Source: Nitrospirota bacterium
Lineage (GTDB): Bacteria > Nitrospinota > Nitrospinia > Nitrospinales > Nitrospinaceae
Direction: 5' to 3'
NCBI GenBank assembly: GCA_030600405.1
Contig: JAUVMD010000116.1
Coordinates: forward strand, 1 to 5,431
Length of the DNA: 5,431 nt
How positions within the stretch are numbered: the first letter of the stretch is position 1; each line of letters opens with the position of its first letter. The position numbers and the translations under genes were made by a program. The notes under the pieces were generated by a model. It was not told the DNA's origin, did not search any database, and saw nothing but the letters and a program-made list of their open reading frames with translations. Positions 1 to 5,431 of this stretch are shown here, piece after piece.

Positions 1-954
1 ACCATTCTGGAGGGCATACGTAACGACCTGAAGGAATTTCGAGTGGAATTTGATTGCTGGTTCAGCGAGGCGAGTCTGGATGACGACGACTCGGTGAACC
101 GGGCGATCGACTGGCTGAGGGACAAGGGTTTCGTTTACGAAAAAGATGGCGCCACTTGGGTCAAAACTTCACAGTTCGAGGACGATGCCGACCGGGTCAT
201 TATCAAACAGGGCGGAGAGCGAACTTATTTCTGTTCCGACATCGCGTATCACAAGAACAAGGTGGACCGGGGATACGACCTCATTCTGGATTTGTGGGGT
301 GCGGACCATCATGGTTATGTCCTGCGCATGCGATCGGTGCTTCAGGCCATGGGTTACGACCAGGAGGTGTTCAAGGTTCTGCTGGTGCAGTTTGTGTCGT
401 TGAAGCGCGGAGGACAGAAGGTTTCGATGTCCACCCGGTCGGGTGAGTTTGAAACGCTGGCCGATGTGGTGGCGGAAGTGGGGGTCGATGCCACCCGCTT
501 TTTTTTCCTGATGCGCAGTTCGGACAGTCATCTTGATTTTGATTTGGACCTGGCCAAGAAGGAGTCGCCGGAAAACCCCGTGTACTATATTCAATACGCC
601 CATGCCCGAATATGCAGTGTGTTCCGCACCGCCAAGCAGCAGAGTGTTCCCACCCCGGATTTGGCCTCCACCGATCTTTCATTATTGAAGGAGGAGGAAG
701 AATTTACGCTGATCAAAAAAATTCTGGCCTACCCGGCTTGCATCGAGAAAAGCGCCCTGTCGCTGGAAATACACCGTATCGCCTTTTATCTGCAAGAGTT
801 GGTCTCCATTTTTCACAGCTATTACAAACAGCACCGCATTGTGACCGAGGACCGGGAGCTAACGCTGGCCCGGCTGTTGCTTTTGGAATGCCTGAGGAAT
901 GTGATCGCCAGCGGTCTGGGTATCCTCGGCGTCTCCGCCCCGGAGAAAATGTAA
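1..954 (+). CDS. argS: Arginyl-tRNA synthetase, C-terminal part (5' end outside window)
   Basis: Class I aminoacyl-tRNA synthetase that charges tRNA-Arg with arginine in the cytoplasm. The frame is open from base 1, and 317 residues are visible before the TAA at 952-954. ArgS proteins are usually about 550-580 residues, so a little over half is present; the HIGH-motif N-terminal part lies off the left edge. Family signatures seen in order: ERTYFCSDIAYHKNK (nt 220-264), WGADHHGYV (nt 295-321), the KMSKS-equivalent loop SMSTRSGEF (nt 424-450), then DATRFFFLMRSSDSHLDFDL (nt 487-546) and NPVYYIQYAHARI (nt 574-612). The last begins the helical DALR anticodon-binding domain, which runs to the classic ending LGVSAPEKM. 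The signature lysine of the KMSKS loop is serine here; ArgS enzymes often have a degenerate loop, so this does not suggest loss of function. No frameshift is seen. Identification is very secure. Confidence 0.97.
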   Translation, partial: TILEGIRNDLKEFRVEFDCWFSEASLDDDDSVNRAIDWLRDKGFVYEKDGATWVKTSQFEDDADRVIIKQGGERTYFCSDIAYHKNKVDRGYDLILDLWGADHHGYVLRMRSVLQAMGYDQEVFKVLLVQFVSLKRGGQKVSMSTRSGEFETLADVVAEVGVDATRFFFLMRSSDSHLDFDLDLAKKESPENPVYYIQYAHARICSVFRTAKQQSVPTPDLASTDLSLLKEEEEFTLIKKILAYPACIEKSALSLEIHRIAFYLQELVSIFHSYYKQHRIVTEDRELTLARLLLLECLRNVIASGLGILGVSAPEKM

Positions 955-959
955 GAGAT

Positions 960-982
960 ATCCGCCCGTTATCCGGATTTTT
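960..982 (+). terminator. Weak candidate terminator after argS
   Basis: Just after the argS stop codon, ATCCG (960-964) can pair with CGGAT (974-978) around a 9-base loop. The 3' arm runs straight into a stretch of five T (978-982). The layout is that of an intrinsic terminator, but the stem is only 5 bp, so it may be inefficient or not real. Confidence 0.25.
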
Positions 983-991
983 CAGGTCCCC

Positions 992-1040
992 TTGACCCTT
1001 CAAAAAAAATCCTATAAACTATTGAAAAATTTGGTATAAT
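992..1040 (+). promoter_or_regulatory. Promoter region for the SPOR-domain gene
   Basis: In the argS-SPOR gap, TGGTATAAT (1032-1040) is a perfect TATAAT -10 box with the TGn extension, which would place the transcription start near 1047 and give a leader of about 60 bases. No good -35 lies 17 bp upstream of it, as allowed for extended -10 promoters. A second possible start slightly upstream pairs TTGACC (992-997) with TAAACT (1015-1020) at 17 bp spacing, a 4/6 match at the -10. The surrounding sequence is AT-rich. This suggests the SPOR gene has its own promoter and does not depend only on read-through from argS. Confidence 0.55.
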
Positions 1041-1090
1041 TCCATTACGAATTTTTCTCCCTATTGTTTCGAGGGGTCACATTTGATTTC

Positions 1091-1101
1091 AAGGCGGGTG
1101 A
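1091..1101 (+). promoter_or_regulatory. Ribosome binding site fixing the SPOR gene start
   Basis: AAGGCGGGTGA is close to the full Shine-Dalgarno sequence AAGGAGGTGA and ends 4 bases before the ATG at 1106. The alternative in-frame TTG at 1064 is preceded by a pyrimidine-rich stretch with no Shine-Dalgarno, so the ATG is preferred. Confidence 0.6.
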
Positions 1102-1105
1102 AGCT

Positions 1106-1870
1106 ATGGGATTTCTGAAGAAAGTATTTTCGTTGGGTTTGTTGGGTTTAGCCGGGTGGTGCATCTATTCTGCCGGTCAGAATAACCTGTTCTCGTTTCT
1201 GATCAGTGAGCCCGGGGAGCAGGTCCAGATGGTAAAGAAGGATCGTGCAGTTAAACCCAAATCCTTTTTCAGGAGAGTGAAAGACGTGATACCCGCTCCG
1301 GTTAAGAAATACGACTACACTTTTTTTGAAACTCTGGAAGACGTGGACTTGGAACGGTATGTCGATCTGGATGGCAAGGTTAAAGTCATGAAGAAAACCG
1401 TTCACTCCTGGGTGGATGAAGTGGGAAAGGTCATCCATGAGCCGCGCATACTTCTGGCCTCGTACAAGGAACCGGATGAGGAGGCAGATCAGCCTTCTTC
1501 TTCCTATCAGGATATCATTAATAAACTGGATGACCTGATGAAGGAGAAACCGAAGAAAAAGGTGGCTCCCTCAATAGCTCCAGCCGGTTCAGCCAAGCGG
1601 GCGGTGGCTCCGTCCACAGTTTCAAGTAAACCCTACAGGGTTCAAGTCAGTTCCTTCCGCAAGTTAAACCATGCCCGCGCTTTGGAATCCAAACTTCAGC
1701 GGCAGGGGTATTCCGCTTTTGTGATGAGCGTGGAAGTATCCAAAGCCAAGGGACACTGGTACCGGGTATTTTTAGGAAAGTACCAGACCGAAGCCAATGC
1801 CCGCGCCGCCGCCCAAAAAGCTGAACGCCTCCACAATCTGAAGACCATAGTTCTGAAAACTTCCAAGTAG
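1106..1870 (+). CDS. Membrane-anchored SPOR-domain protein
   Basis: Protein of 254 residues. Residues 7-23 form a hydrophobic segment after two lysines, fitting a single N-terminal membrane anchor with the rest in the periplasm. A charged linker follows, including YDYTFFETLEDVDL (69-82), which resembles the short 'tyr/phe-rich, TL-D' motif often found before SPOR domains. Residues 146-175 are a low-complexity Lys/Pro/Ala/Ser stretch. The C-terminal SPOR domain spans about 175-252, with YRVQVSSF (177-184), ARALESKL (190-197), GYSAFV (201-206) and WYRVFLGKY (218-226). SPOR domains bind denuded peptidoglycan glycan strands and localise proteins such as FtsN, DedD and RlpA to the division septum, so a role in cell division or wall remodelling is likely. 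The upstream in-frame TTG at 1064 would add 14 residues but lacks a ribosome site. The SPOR call is firm; equating it with FtsN or DedD is not supported by sequence alone. Confidence 0.9.
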   Translation: MGFLKKVFSLGLLGLAGWCIYSAGQNNLFSFLISEPGEQVQMVKKDRAVKPKSFFRRVKDVIPAPVKKYDYTFFETLEDVDLERYVDLDGKVKVMKKTVHSWVDEVGKVIHEPRILLASYKEPDEEADQPSSSYQDIINKLDDLMKEKPKKKVAPSIAPAGSAKRAVAPSTVSSKPYRVQVSSFRKLNHARALESKLQRQGYSAFVMSVEVSKAKGHWYRVFLGKYQTEANARAAAQKAERLHNLKTIVLKTSK

Positions 1871-1913
1871 ACTGCCTTAAAATGTAAAGAGAAATAATCG
1901 AAGTAGGAATGAA

Positions 1914-3311
1914 TCAAAAAGGTTTCAAGTCCCCAATGTAGCGCTCACTGTTGTCGAATTTCTGCAGAACCTCCACCGGGTCGTCTTTCCTAATCTCGCC
2001 ATAAAACGTTTCCTTGCTATCGAACCAGGTGTTGAACCGGTACCCCTTGGTATCGTCGTGATAAAGCTTCCGCCGCGCGTCCTCTCCTTTAAAAGTAAAA
2101 TTTAGTTGTGCGATTTTTCCGGCTTCGATGGTGACGGTCCCTCTTTGTATGGGCACGAAAGGATGCCAGGCGGTTACTTCGTAGGTGCCGAGCGGGATAT
2201 TTTGGATATTGAAATTTCCTTCGGCGTCGCTGATTACAAAATAGGGATTGTCGATGATATAGCCCCGGGTTTGGAGAAAGGGATGCAGGTTGCATTTCAG
2301 AATGAACTCAGGCGCGCCGGGTTTGATAAAAGCGGAACGGACCTGCGAATTGACCGCTAACACGCTCTTATTGGTGGTCTGGTTTCGGTGCGCCCCGTAA
2401 ATTTCATAGGTGGCAATCTCGTGTTTGATGGGGTCCATATTTTCAATCAGGATATCCTCCCCATTTTTGATACCGATCACATATTTATTCACGTGGCACC
2501 GCTTGAGTTTCAGAGTTTGCATTTTGCGCGGAAAGGGTTTTCCTTTTTTGACACCTTGAAGGGCGATGATCGTGTCCTGGAGTCCGCCTTTCTTCGAAAC
2601 GGTAAAATCATACAAAATCCGGTGGCCCTGGCCGTCGGACATGCGCGAGCAGAATTCGATATTGGGAGCGTGGATTAAATGGAAAGCCCGCGCTTTAGGT
2701 ACCAAGCCAACCAGGTTGACGCGGCCCGTCAGCGTTCCTCCCTGATCGACCGATATGATTTTGTAATCGAGCGGAACCTGGTCGTGGAGTTTCTTCGCCA
2801 GTTTGTAATTTCTCTTATACAGTTTATCGACCTGCTCCCGCGCTTTTTCGACCCGGCCCAACTGATGGTAAATCAGTCCCAGGTCGTAATCCGCATGGAC
2901 CATGCGCGAATCCTTTTCGAGAGCAATTTCGATTTCCTGAGCGGCGTCTTCCAGAAAATTGAGCTTGGCGAGTGATAGGCCACGGAAATACCGGAAGTTG
3001 GCATTGTCATAACCCATCTCCAACGCTTTCTGGAAGGCGAGAAGGGCCTCTTTGTGGCGGTTGACCCGGCTGAGGGCCACTCCCAGATTGGCTTGCGCTG
3101 CGGAATCGTCAGGCTTTTCCTGTAAGGCCTTTTCGAATTCCAGAATCGCCCCGTCCCAATCTCCCTGCTGGCTTAAAACTGTGGCCTTGTGAAGAGCCTC
3201 TTGGGATGTCCCGGCCATGGAGGAGGGTGCCGTGGAGCTTATCGCAAACCATACGGCCAAAAAAACAACGGCCACGGTGCCGCACTTGATTTTTTTATTA
3301 AAAATGCGCAT
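1914..3311 (-). CDS. Exported TPR-repeat protein with cupredoxin-like / carboxypeptidase-regulatory-like module
   Basis: Protein of 465 residues. Residues 1-33 are a signal peptide: basic start (KKIK), hydrophobic core 12-24, and a likely cleavage after SMA (33). Four consecutive 34-residue TPR units follow at about 36-69, 70-103, 104-137 and 138-171, with the usual G/A/A/P pattern (for example GDWDGAILEFEKAL). From about 190 comes a beta-rich module of the type annotated as cupredoxin or carboxypeptidase-regulatory-like: GGTLTGRV (191-198), FCSRM (220-224), KRCHV (270-274), ENMDPIKHEI (290-299), CNLHPFL (340-346), NPYFVISDAEGNF (355-367), PLGTYEVTAWH (373-383). H297, C340 and H343 sit where type 1 copper ligands are expected. 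C221 and C272 could form a disulfide. The usual axial Met (HPWM in relatives) is replaced. Residues about 409-465 form a polar, aromatic tail I cannot assign. Likely periplasmic; copper binding, electron transfer or a scaffold role are inferences. Convergent with the SPOR gene, 43 bp apart. Confidence 0.85.
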   Translation of the reverse strand: MRIFNKKIKCGTVAVVFLAVWFAISSTAPSSMAGTSQEALHKATVLSQQGDWDGAILEFEKALQEKPDDSAAQANLGVALSRVNRHKEALLAFQKALEMGYDNANFRYFRGLSLAKLNFLEDAAQEIEIALEKDSRMVHADYDLGLIYHQLGRVEKAREQVDKLYKRNYKLAKKLHDQVPLDYKIISVDQGGTLTGRVNLVGLVPKARAFHLIHAPNIEFCSRMSDGQGHRILYDFTVSKKGGLQDTIIALQGVKKGKPFPRKMQTLKLKRCHVNKYVIGIKNGEDILIENMDPIKHEIATYEIYGAHRNQTTNKSVLAVNSQVRSAFIKPGAPEFILKCNLHPFLQTRGYIIDNPYFVISDAEGNFNIQNIPLGTYEVTAWHPFVPIQRGTVTIEAGKIAQLNFTFKGEDARRKLYHDDTKGYRFNTWFDSKETFYGEIRKDDPVEVLQKFDNSERYIGDLKPF

Positions 3312-3322
3312 ATAATCTAAAT

Positions 3323-3327
3323 TCCCC
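3323..3327 (-). promoter_or_regulatory. Ribosome binding site of the TPR-cupredoxin gene
   Basis: On the minus strand GGGGA lies 11 bases before the ATG at 3311-3309, slightly longer than ideal spacing. It supports this start, as does the complete signal peptide that begins there; the next in-frame Met (residue 32) would lose the signal peptide. Confidence 0.45.
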
Positions 3328-3343
3328 GTTTAACGATGAGGTC

Positions 3344-3372
3344 AATCTATCAATTAGGAAGAGGCCCGTCAA
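3344..3372 (-). promoter_or_regulatory. Candidate sigma70-type promoter for the TPR-cupredoxin gene
   Basis: Read on the minus strand, TTGACG (3372-3367, 5/6 match) is followed after exactly 17 bp by TAGATT (3349-3344, 4/6 match). Transcription would start near 3337, upstream of the ribosome site at 3327-3323, so the geometry is consistent. The -10 match is modest. Confidence 0.4.
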
Positions 3373-3551
3373 GAGCCTTTAAAATACAGATAAAGGACCC
3401 TTTTAGCTACCCGAAGACCTTGAAATGAGGGTAACCTGTAATGTATCGAGTCACTTCCTATATAGATACGCTGGATGGAATATTTATTTCAATCATTGGC
3501 GTTTTAAGCTTCATTTTTTAAGCTCTTAGGCAAGGTTAGCCTCGGCCGGAT

Positions 3552-3556
3552 GGGAG
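3552..3556 (+). promoter_or_regulatory. Ribosome binding site fixing the hydrolase start
   Basis: GGGAG ends 5 bases before the ATG at 3562. The in-frame ATG at 3550 has only AAGG (3532-3535), 14 bases away, so 3562 is the better start; the choice changes the protein by four residues. Confidence 0.55.
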
Positions 3557-3561
3557 TTCTT

Positions 3562-4539
3562 ATGGCTGGTTTCGATTATAGTTTTGATCCTCATCCCCTG
3601 GTTCGTGGACCGATTGCGCAGACGATTATCGGTTCCCAGTTCACTCCCAATCCCGAACTTCCGCGAAGGGCCCAGCATCGGATTCGGCTGGACGAAAAAA
3701 ACTTGCTGTTGATGTATGAGTTAAAAGCGGCCGAGGAAACTGCTCCAGTCGTGCTCATTGGTCATGGCATGGGCGGGTGCAGTGAATCCGGTTATATGCG
3801 CCGGATCGCCGCCAAGCTTTTCCAAGAGGGTTTTGGCGTTTTTATGATGAATCATCGGGGAAGTGGTCGCGGAATTGGATTGTGTGACCGGCTCTGGAAT
3901 GGCGGATCGAGTGAGGATTTGGCGCGGATGATCCAATTTATTGTGGATCTGTATCCCGCCAGGAAACTCCTGGTGATGGGGTTTTCCCTGACGGGCAATA
4001 TTCTTCTGAAATACCTGGGCGAGGGCAGGCAAATCCCCTCCAATGTCCATTCCGCTCTGGCAGTGAACCCTCCTCTCGATCTTGAAGTGGCCAGCCGGCA
4101 GATATCGGAAGGACCCTGGTCTAACACCTTCAATAAATATTATCTCAAACTGATGAACCGGCAGGTGGAAGCCATGGTGGAATGCCATCCGGACGCTTTT
4201 CGACCCGCGGCTACGCCCAACACCATCTGGGAGTTTGACGTGGAGTATACCGCCCCGGCTTTCGGTTATCCGCGTGTGGAAGCCTATTATGAAGAATGCA
4301 GTGCAAAGCAATTTTTGGAGCATATTGCTGTCCCCACCACTATTCTCTGCTCTCAGGACGACCCCTTTATCCCCCCGGAAATTTTTCAGAGTGCGCGGAT
4401 GAGCCAGCAGATAGACTTCATTAACCCGGAGTTCGGCGGCCATATGGGTTATATCTCCCGTTCCCGGAACGATTTGGGAGATCGTCGCTGGATGGATTTT
4501 ATTTGTGTCCAATGGGCCAAAACCCTTTATCCTAAATAG
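3562..4539 (+). CDS. YheT-family alpha/beta hydrolase
   Basis: Protein of 325 residues, the usual size for the YheT/UPF0017 (AB-hydrolase 4) family of cytoplasmic serine hydrolases, whose physiological substrates are mostly unknown. Family features in order: HPLVRGPIAQTI near the N-terminus (11-22); the oxyanion-side strand VVLIGHGMGG (63-72) followed by SESGYMRRIAAKL (74-86); VFMMNHRGSGRG (93-104); the nucleophile elbow GFSLTGNILLKYLGE (140-154) with S142 as catalytic serine; QDDPFIPPE (265-273), where D267 is the likely acid; and GGHMGYI (292-298) with H294 as catalytic histidine. The elbow reads GFSLTG where relatives usually have GFSLGG. No signal peptide or membrane segment is seen. An in-frame ATG at 3550 would add four residues but lacks a well-placed ribosome site. 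The family call is strong; the substrate (an ester or lipid) cannot be deduced. Probably co-transcribed with the downstream membrane-protein gene, 50 bp away. Confidence 0.92.
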   Translation: MAGFDYSFDPHPLVRGPIAQTIIGSQFTPNPELPRRAQHRIRLDEKNLLLMYELKAAEETAPVVLIGHGMGGCSESGYMRRIAAKLFQEGFGVFMMNHRGSGRGIGLCDRLWNGGSSEDLARMIQFIVDLYPARKLLVMGFSLTGNILLKYLGEGRQIPSNVHSALAVNPPLDLEVASRQISEGPWSNTFNKYYLKLMNRQVEAMVECHPDAFRPAATPNTIWEFDVEYTAPAFGYPRVEAYYEECSAKQFLEHIAVPTTILCSQDDPFIPPEIFQSARMSQQIDFINPEFGGHMGYISRSRNDLGDRRWMDFICVQWAKTLYPK

Positions 4540-4576
4540 ACAGTCTTAAAGCCCAAAATACCTGTCCACTATTCTT

Positions 4577-4581
4577 GAGAG
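4577..4581 (+). promoter_or_regulatory. Ribosome binding site of the membrane-protein gene
   Basis: GAGAG lies 8 bases before the ATG at 4590. This favours 4590 over the in-frame ATG at 4599, which would be 17 bases from it. No hairpin or promoter is seen in the 50 bp after the hydrolase stop, which fits read-through from that gene. Confidence 0.45.
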
Positions 4582-4589
4582 TCGATTCT

Positions 4590-5431
4590 ATGTTGGCGAT
4601 GACCGATACGTACAAGCTTTTCCGGGTCCGATGGTTGTTTTTGAAAAATAATCTTACTCATCCGGCCCCTGATAAGTGGACCCGATGGGGATTGATCGGG
4701 ATCCTCGGGAGTCTTTTCTTCGTGGCCAATTATGCTTTCTTTTACCGGATGATCCGGTATTTGGATGAATTGCCCTTTAAGGTCGGAGAGGAATTGATCT
4801 TTCAACTGCTGAACGTGATATTCCTCACTCTGTTCGTGATGGTTTTATTTTCCGCCATCATCGCTTCGTTATCCATTTACTATATTTCTTCAGATCTGGA
4901 TTTCCTGCACTCACAGCCGATAAGCAAAGATTCTATTGTTCGCGTGCGCTTTGTTCAAACCCTCGTCAACGCATCCTGGGTGGTGCTGATTTTTGCCTTC
5001 CCCATCTTTCTGGCGTACGGATATTATTTTAATGTGAATTTCGGATACTACTTTTATCTTCTGGCAAGCTTGCCGCCTTTTGTGGTGATTCCCACTCTGT
5101 TGGGAATCATCGGAATTATGATATTGATGTGGTTTTTTCCTACGGACAAAGCCTATCAGATATTGTCTTTCATGGGTTTGTTTTATCTCGCATGCCTGGT
5201 TGCGTTTTTTAGATTTTTATCGCCGGAAAAGTTTTTTGACAAAAAAGTTTCCGATGAAGCAATCATTGCTTTTGTTGAAAGCCTCAAAATGCCGGAATTC
5301 GGGTTTCATCCCAGCAGTTGGATGACAATTGGAGTTTCCAGCTGGTCCGAGCAACAAACGGGCACCGCCCTGTGGCAGTTGGTTTATCTGTATGCGGCGG
5401 CTGTGGTTTTGGGTGGAGTTTTCTGGTGGAT
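4590..5431 (+). CDS. Putative ABC-2-type exporter permease, N-terminal part (3' end outside window)
   Basis: The frame is open from the ATG at 4590 to the right edge with no stop, giving 280 complete codons. The translation is strongly hydrophobic, with likely membrane segments at about 33-51, 71-97, 126-147, 156-183, 190-208 and 260-280. The N-terminus (MLAMTDTYKLFRVRW) is a short cytoplasmic, amphipathic stretch. After the second segment comes YYISSDLDFLHSQPISKDSI (97-116), matching the cytoplasmic 'SxDLxxLxxxPIs' loop of many ABC exporter permeases. MPEFGFHPSSWM (234-245) resembles the 'lP-PS-W' stretch before the second half of such proteins. No ATP-binding motif is present, so a partner ATPase would have to be encoded elsewhere, perhaps just beyond the window. 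Relatives are commonly over 500 residues, so about half is visible. The substrate is unknown. Alternative: an unrelated polytopic membrane protein of unknown function. Confidence 0.75.
   Translation, partial: MLAMTDTYKLFRVRWLFLKNNLTHPAPDKWTRWGLIGILGSLFFVANYAFFYRMIRYLDELPFKVGEELIFQLLNVIFLTLFVMVLFSAIIASLSIYYISSDLDFLHSQPISKDSIVRVRFVQTLVNASWVVLIFAFPIFLAYGYYFNVNFGYYFYLLASLPPFVVIPTLLGIIGIMILMWFFPTDKAYQILSFMGLFYLACLVAFFRFLSPEKFFDKKVSDEAIIAFVESLKMPEFGFHPSSWMTIGVSSWSEQQTGTALWQLVYLYAAAVVLGGVFWW

Larger units (their letters stand above)
3312..3561. other. Divergent intergenic region between the TPR-cupredoxin and hydrolase genes
   Basis: About 250 bp separate the two divergent start codons. The side near the minus-strand gene holds its likely promoter. 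Other structure is slight: a 6-bp imperfect stem (3360-3365 with 3375-3380, one G-T pair), GTATC/GATAC arms (3443-3447 and 3465-3469), and a 9-base direct repeat TTTTAAGCT at 3502-3510 and 3516-3524. I see no convincing plus-strand promoter, small ORF, tRNA or recognisable riboswitch. Confidence 0.5.

Noticed and set aside
169..603. A 144-codon minus-strand open frame inside argS
   Set aside because: It overlaps conserved ArgS motifs on the other strand and has no recognisable features.
1871..1913. Bidirectional terminator between the convergent SPOR and TPR-cupredoxin genes
   Set aside because: I could find no stem of useful length followed by a T run on either strand in this 43-bp gap.
2388..2975. 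Two adjacent open frames on the plus strand (2388-2678 and 2679-2975)
   Set aside because: Both are antisense to the well-supported TPR-cupredoxin gene and show no domain, signal or ribosome site of their own.
3340..3345. TTGACC on the minus strand as a -35 box for the TPR-cupredoxin gene
   Set aside because: Its -10 would fall at about 3317-3322, downstream of the ribosome binding site, so the transcript would lack that site. The promoter at 3344-3372 has better geometry.
3392..3403. Inverted repeat AAAGG-AC-CCTTT as a terminator or operator
   Set aside because: The two-base loop cannot form a stable hairpin, there is no following T tract beyond four bases, and a 5-bp palindrome is expected by chance.
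3496..3524. TTGGCG with TAAGCT at 17 bp, or a sigma54 promoter (GG/GC), for the hydrolase gene
   Set aside because: The -10 matches only 3 of 6 bases, and the GG-to-GC spacing is 8 bases where sigma54 promoters need 10.
3721..4512. A 263-codon open frame on the minus strand, opposite the hydrolase gene
   Set aside because: It lies wholly inside a gene with an intact catalytic triad and family motifs. Its translation shows no recognisable domain and has the composition of an antisense shadow.

Overview
The window looks like ordinary bacterial chromosome of middling GC content. It holds five protein genes and no sign of a mobile element, CRISPR array, tRNA or rRNA. A SPOR-domain envelope protein and a signal-peptide-bearing periplasmic protein point to a Gram-negative cell. 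The mix of genes and their style would fit Nitrospinota or a deltaproteobacteria-like lineage, but that is a guess and not something the sequence proves.

Layout, left to right. (1) 1-954, plus strand: the 3' part of argS (arginyl-tRNA synthetase), cut by the left window edge. (2) 1106-1870, plus strand: a single-pass membrane protein with a C-terminal SPOR (peptidoglycan-binding) domain. It lies 151 bp after argS, and the gap carries a good extended -10 promoter. (3) 1914-3311, minus strand, convergent with gene 2: an exported protein that joins four TPR repeats to a cupredoxin/carboxypeptidase-regulatory-like module. This is the most unusual gene here. (4) 3562-4539, plus strand, divergent from gene 3: a YheT-family alpha/beta hydrolase with an intact Ser-Asp-His triad. 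(5) 4590 to the right edge, plus strand: the N-terminal part of a polytopic membrane protein resembling ABC-2-type exporter permeases, cut by the window edge.

The genes do not form one obvious pathway. argS is housekeeping. The SPOR protein probably acts at the division site or cell wall. The TPR-cupredoxin protein is probably periplasmic and may bind copper or act as a scaffold. Genes 4 and 5 are codirectional, 50 bp apart, with no visible terminator between them, and may be co-transcribed. No clearly new multi-gene system was found. The items most worth a second look are the TPR-cupredoxin fusion, its altered copper-site motif, and its unassigned C-terminal tail.
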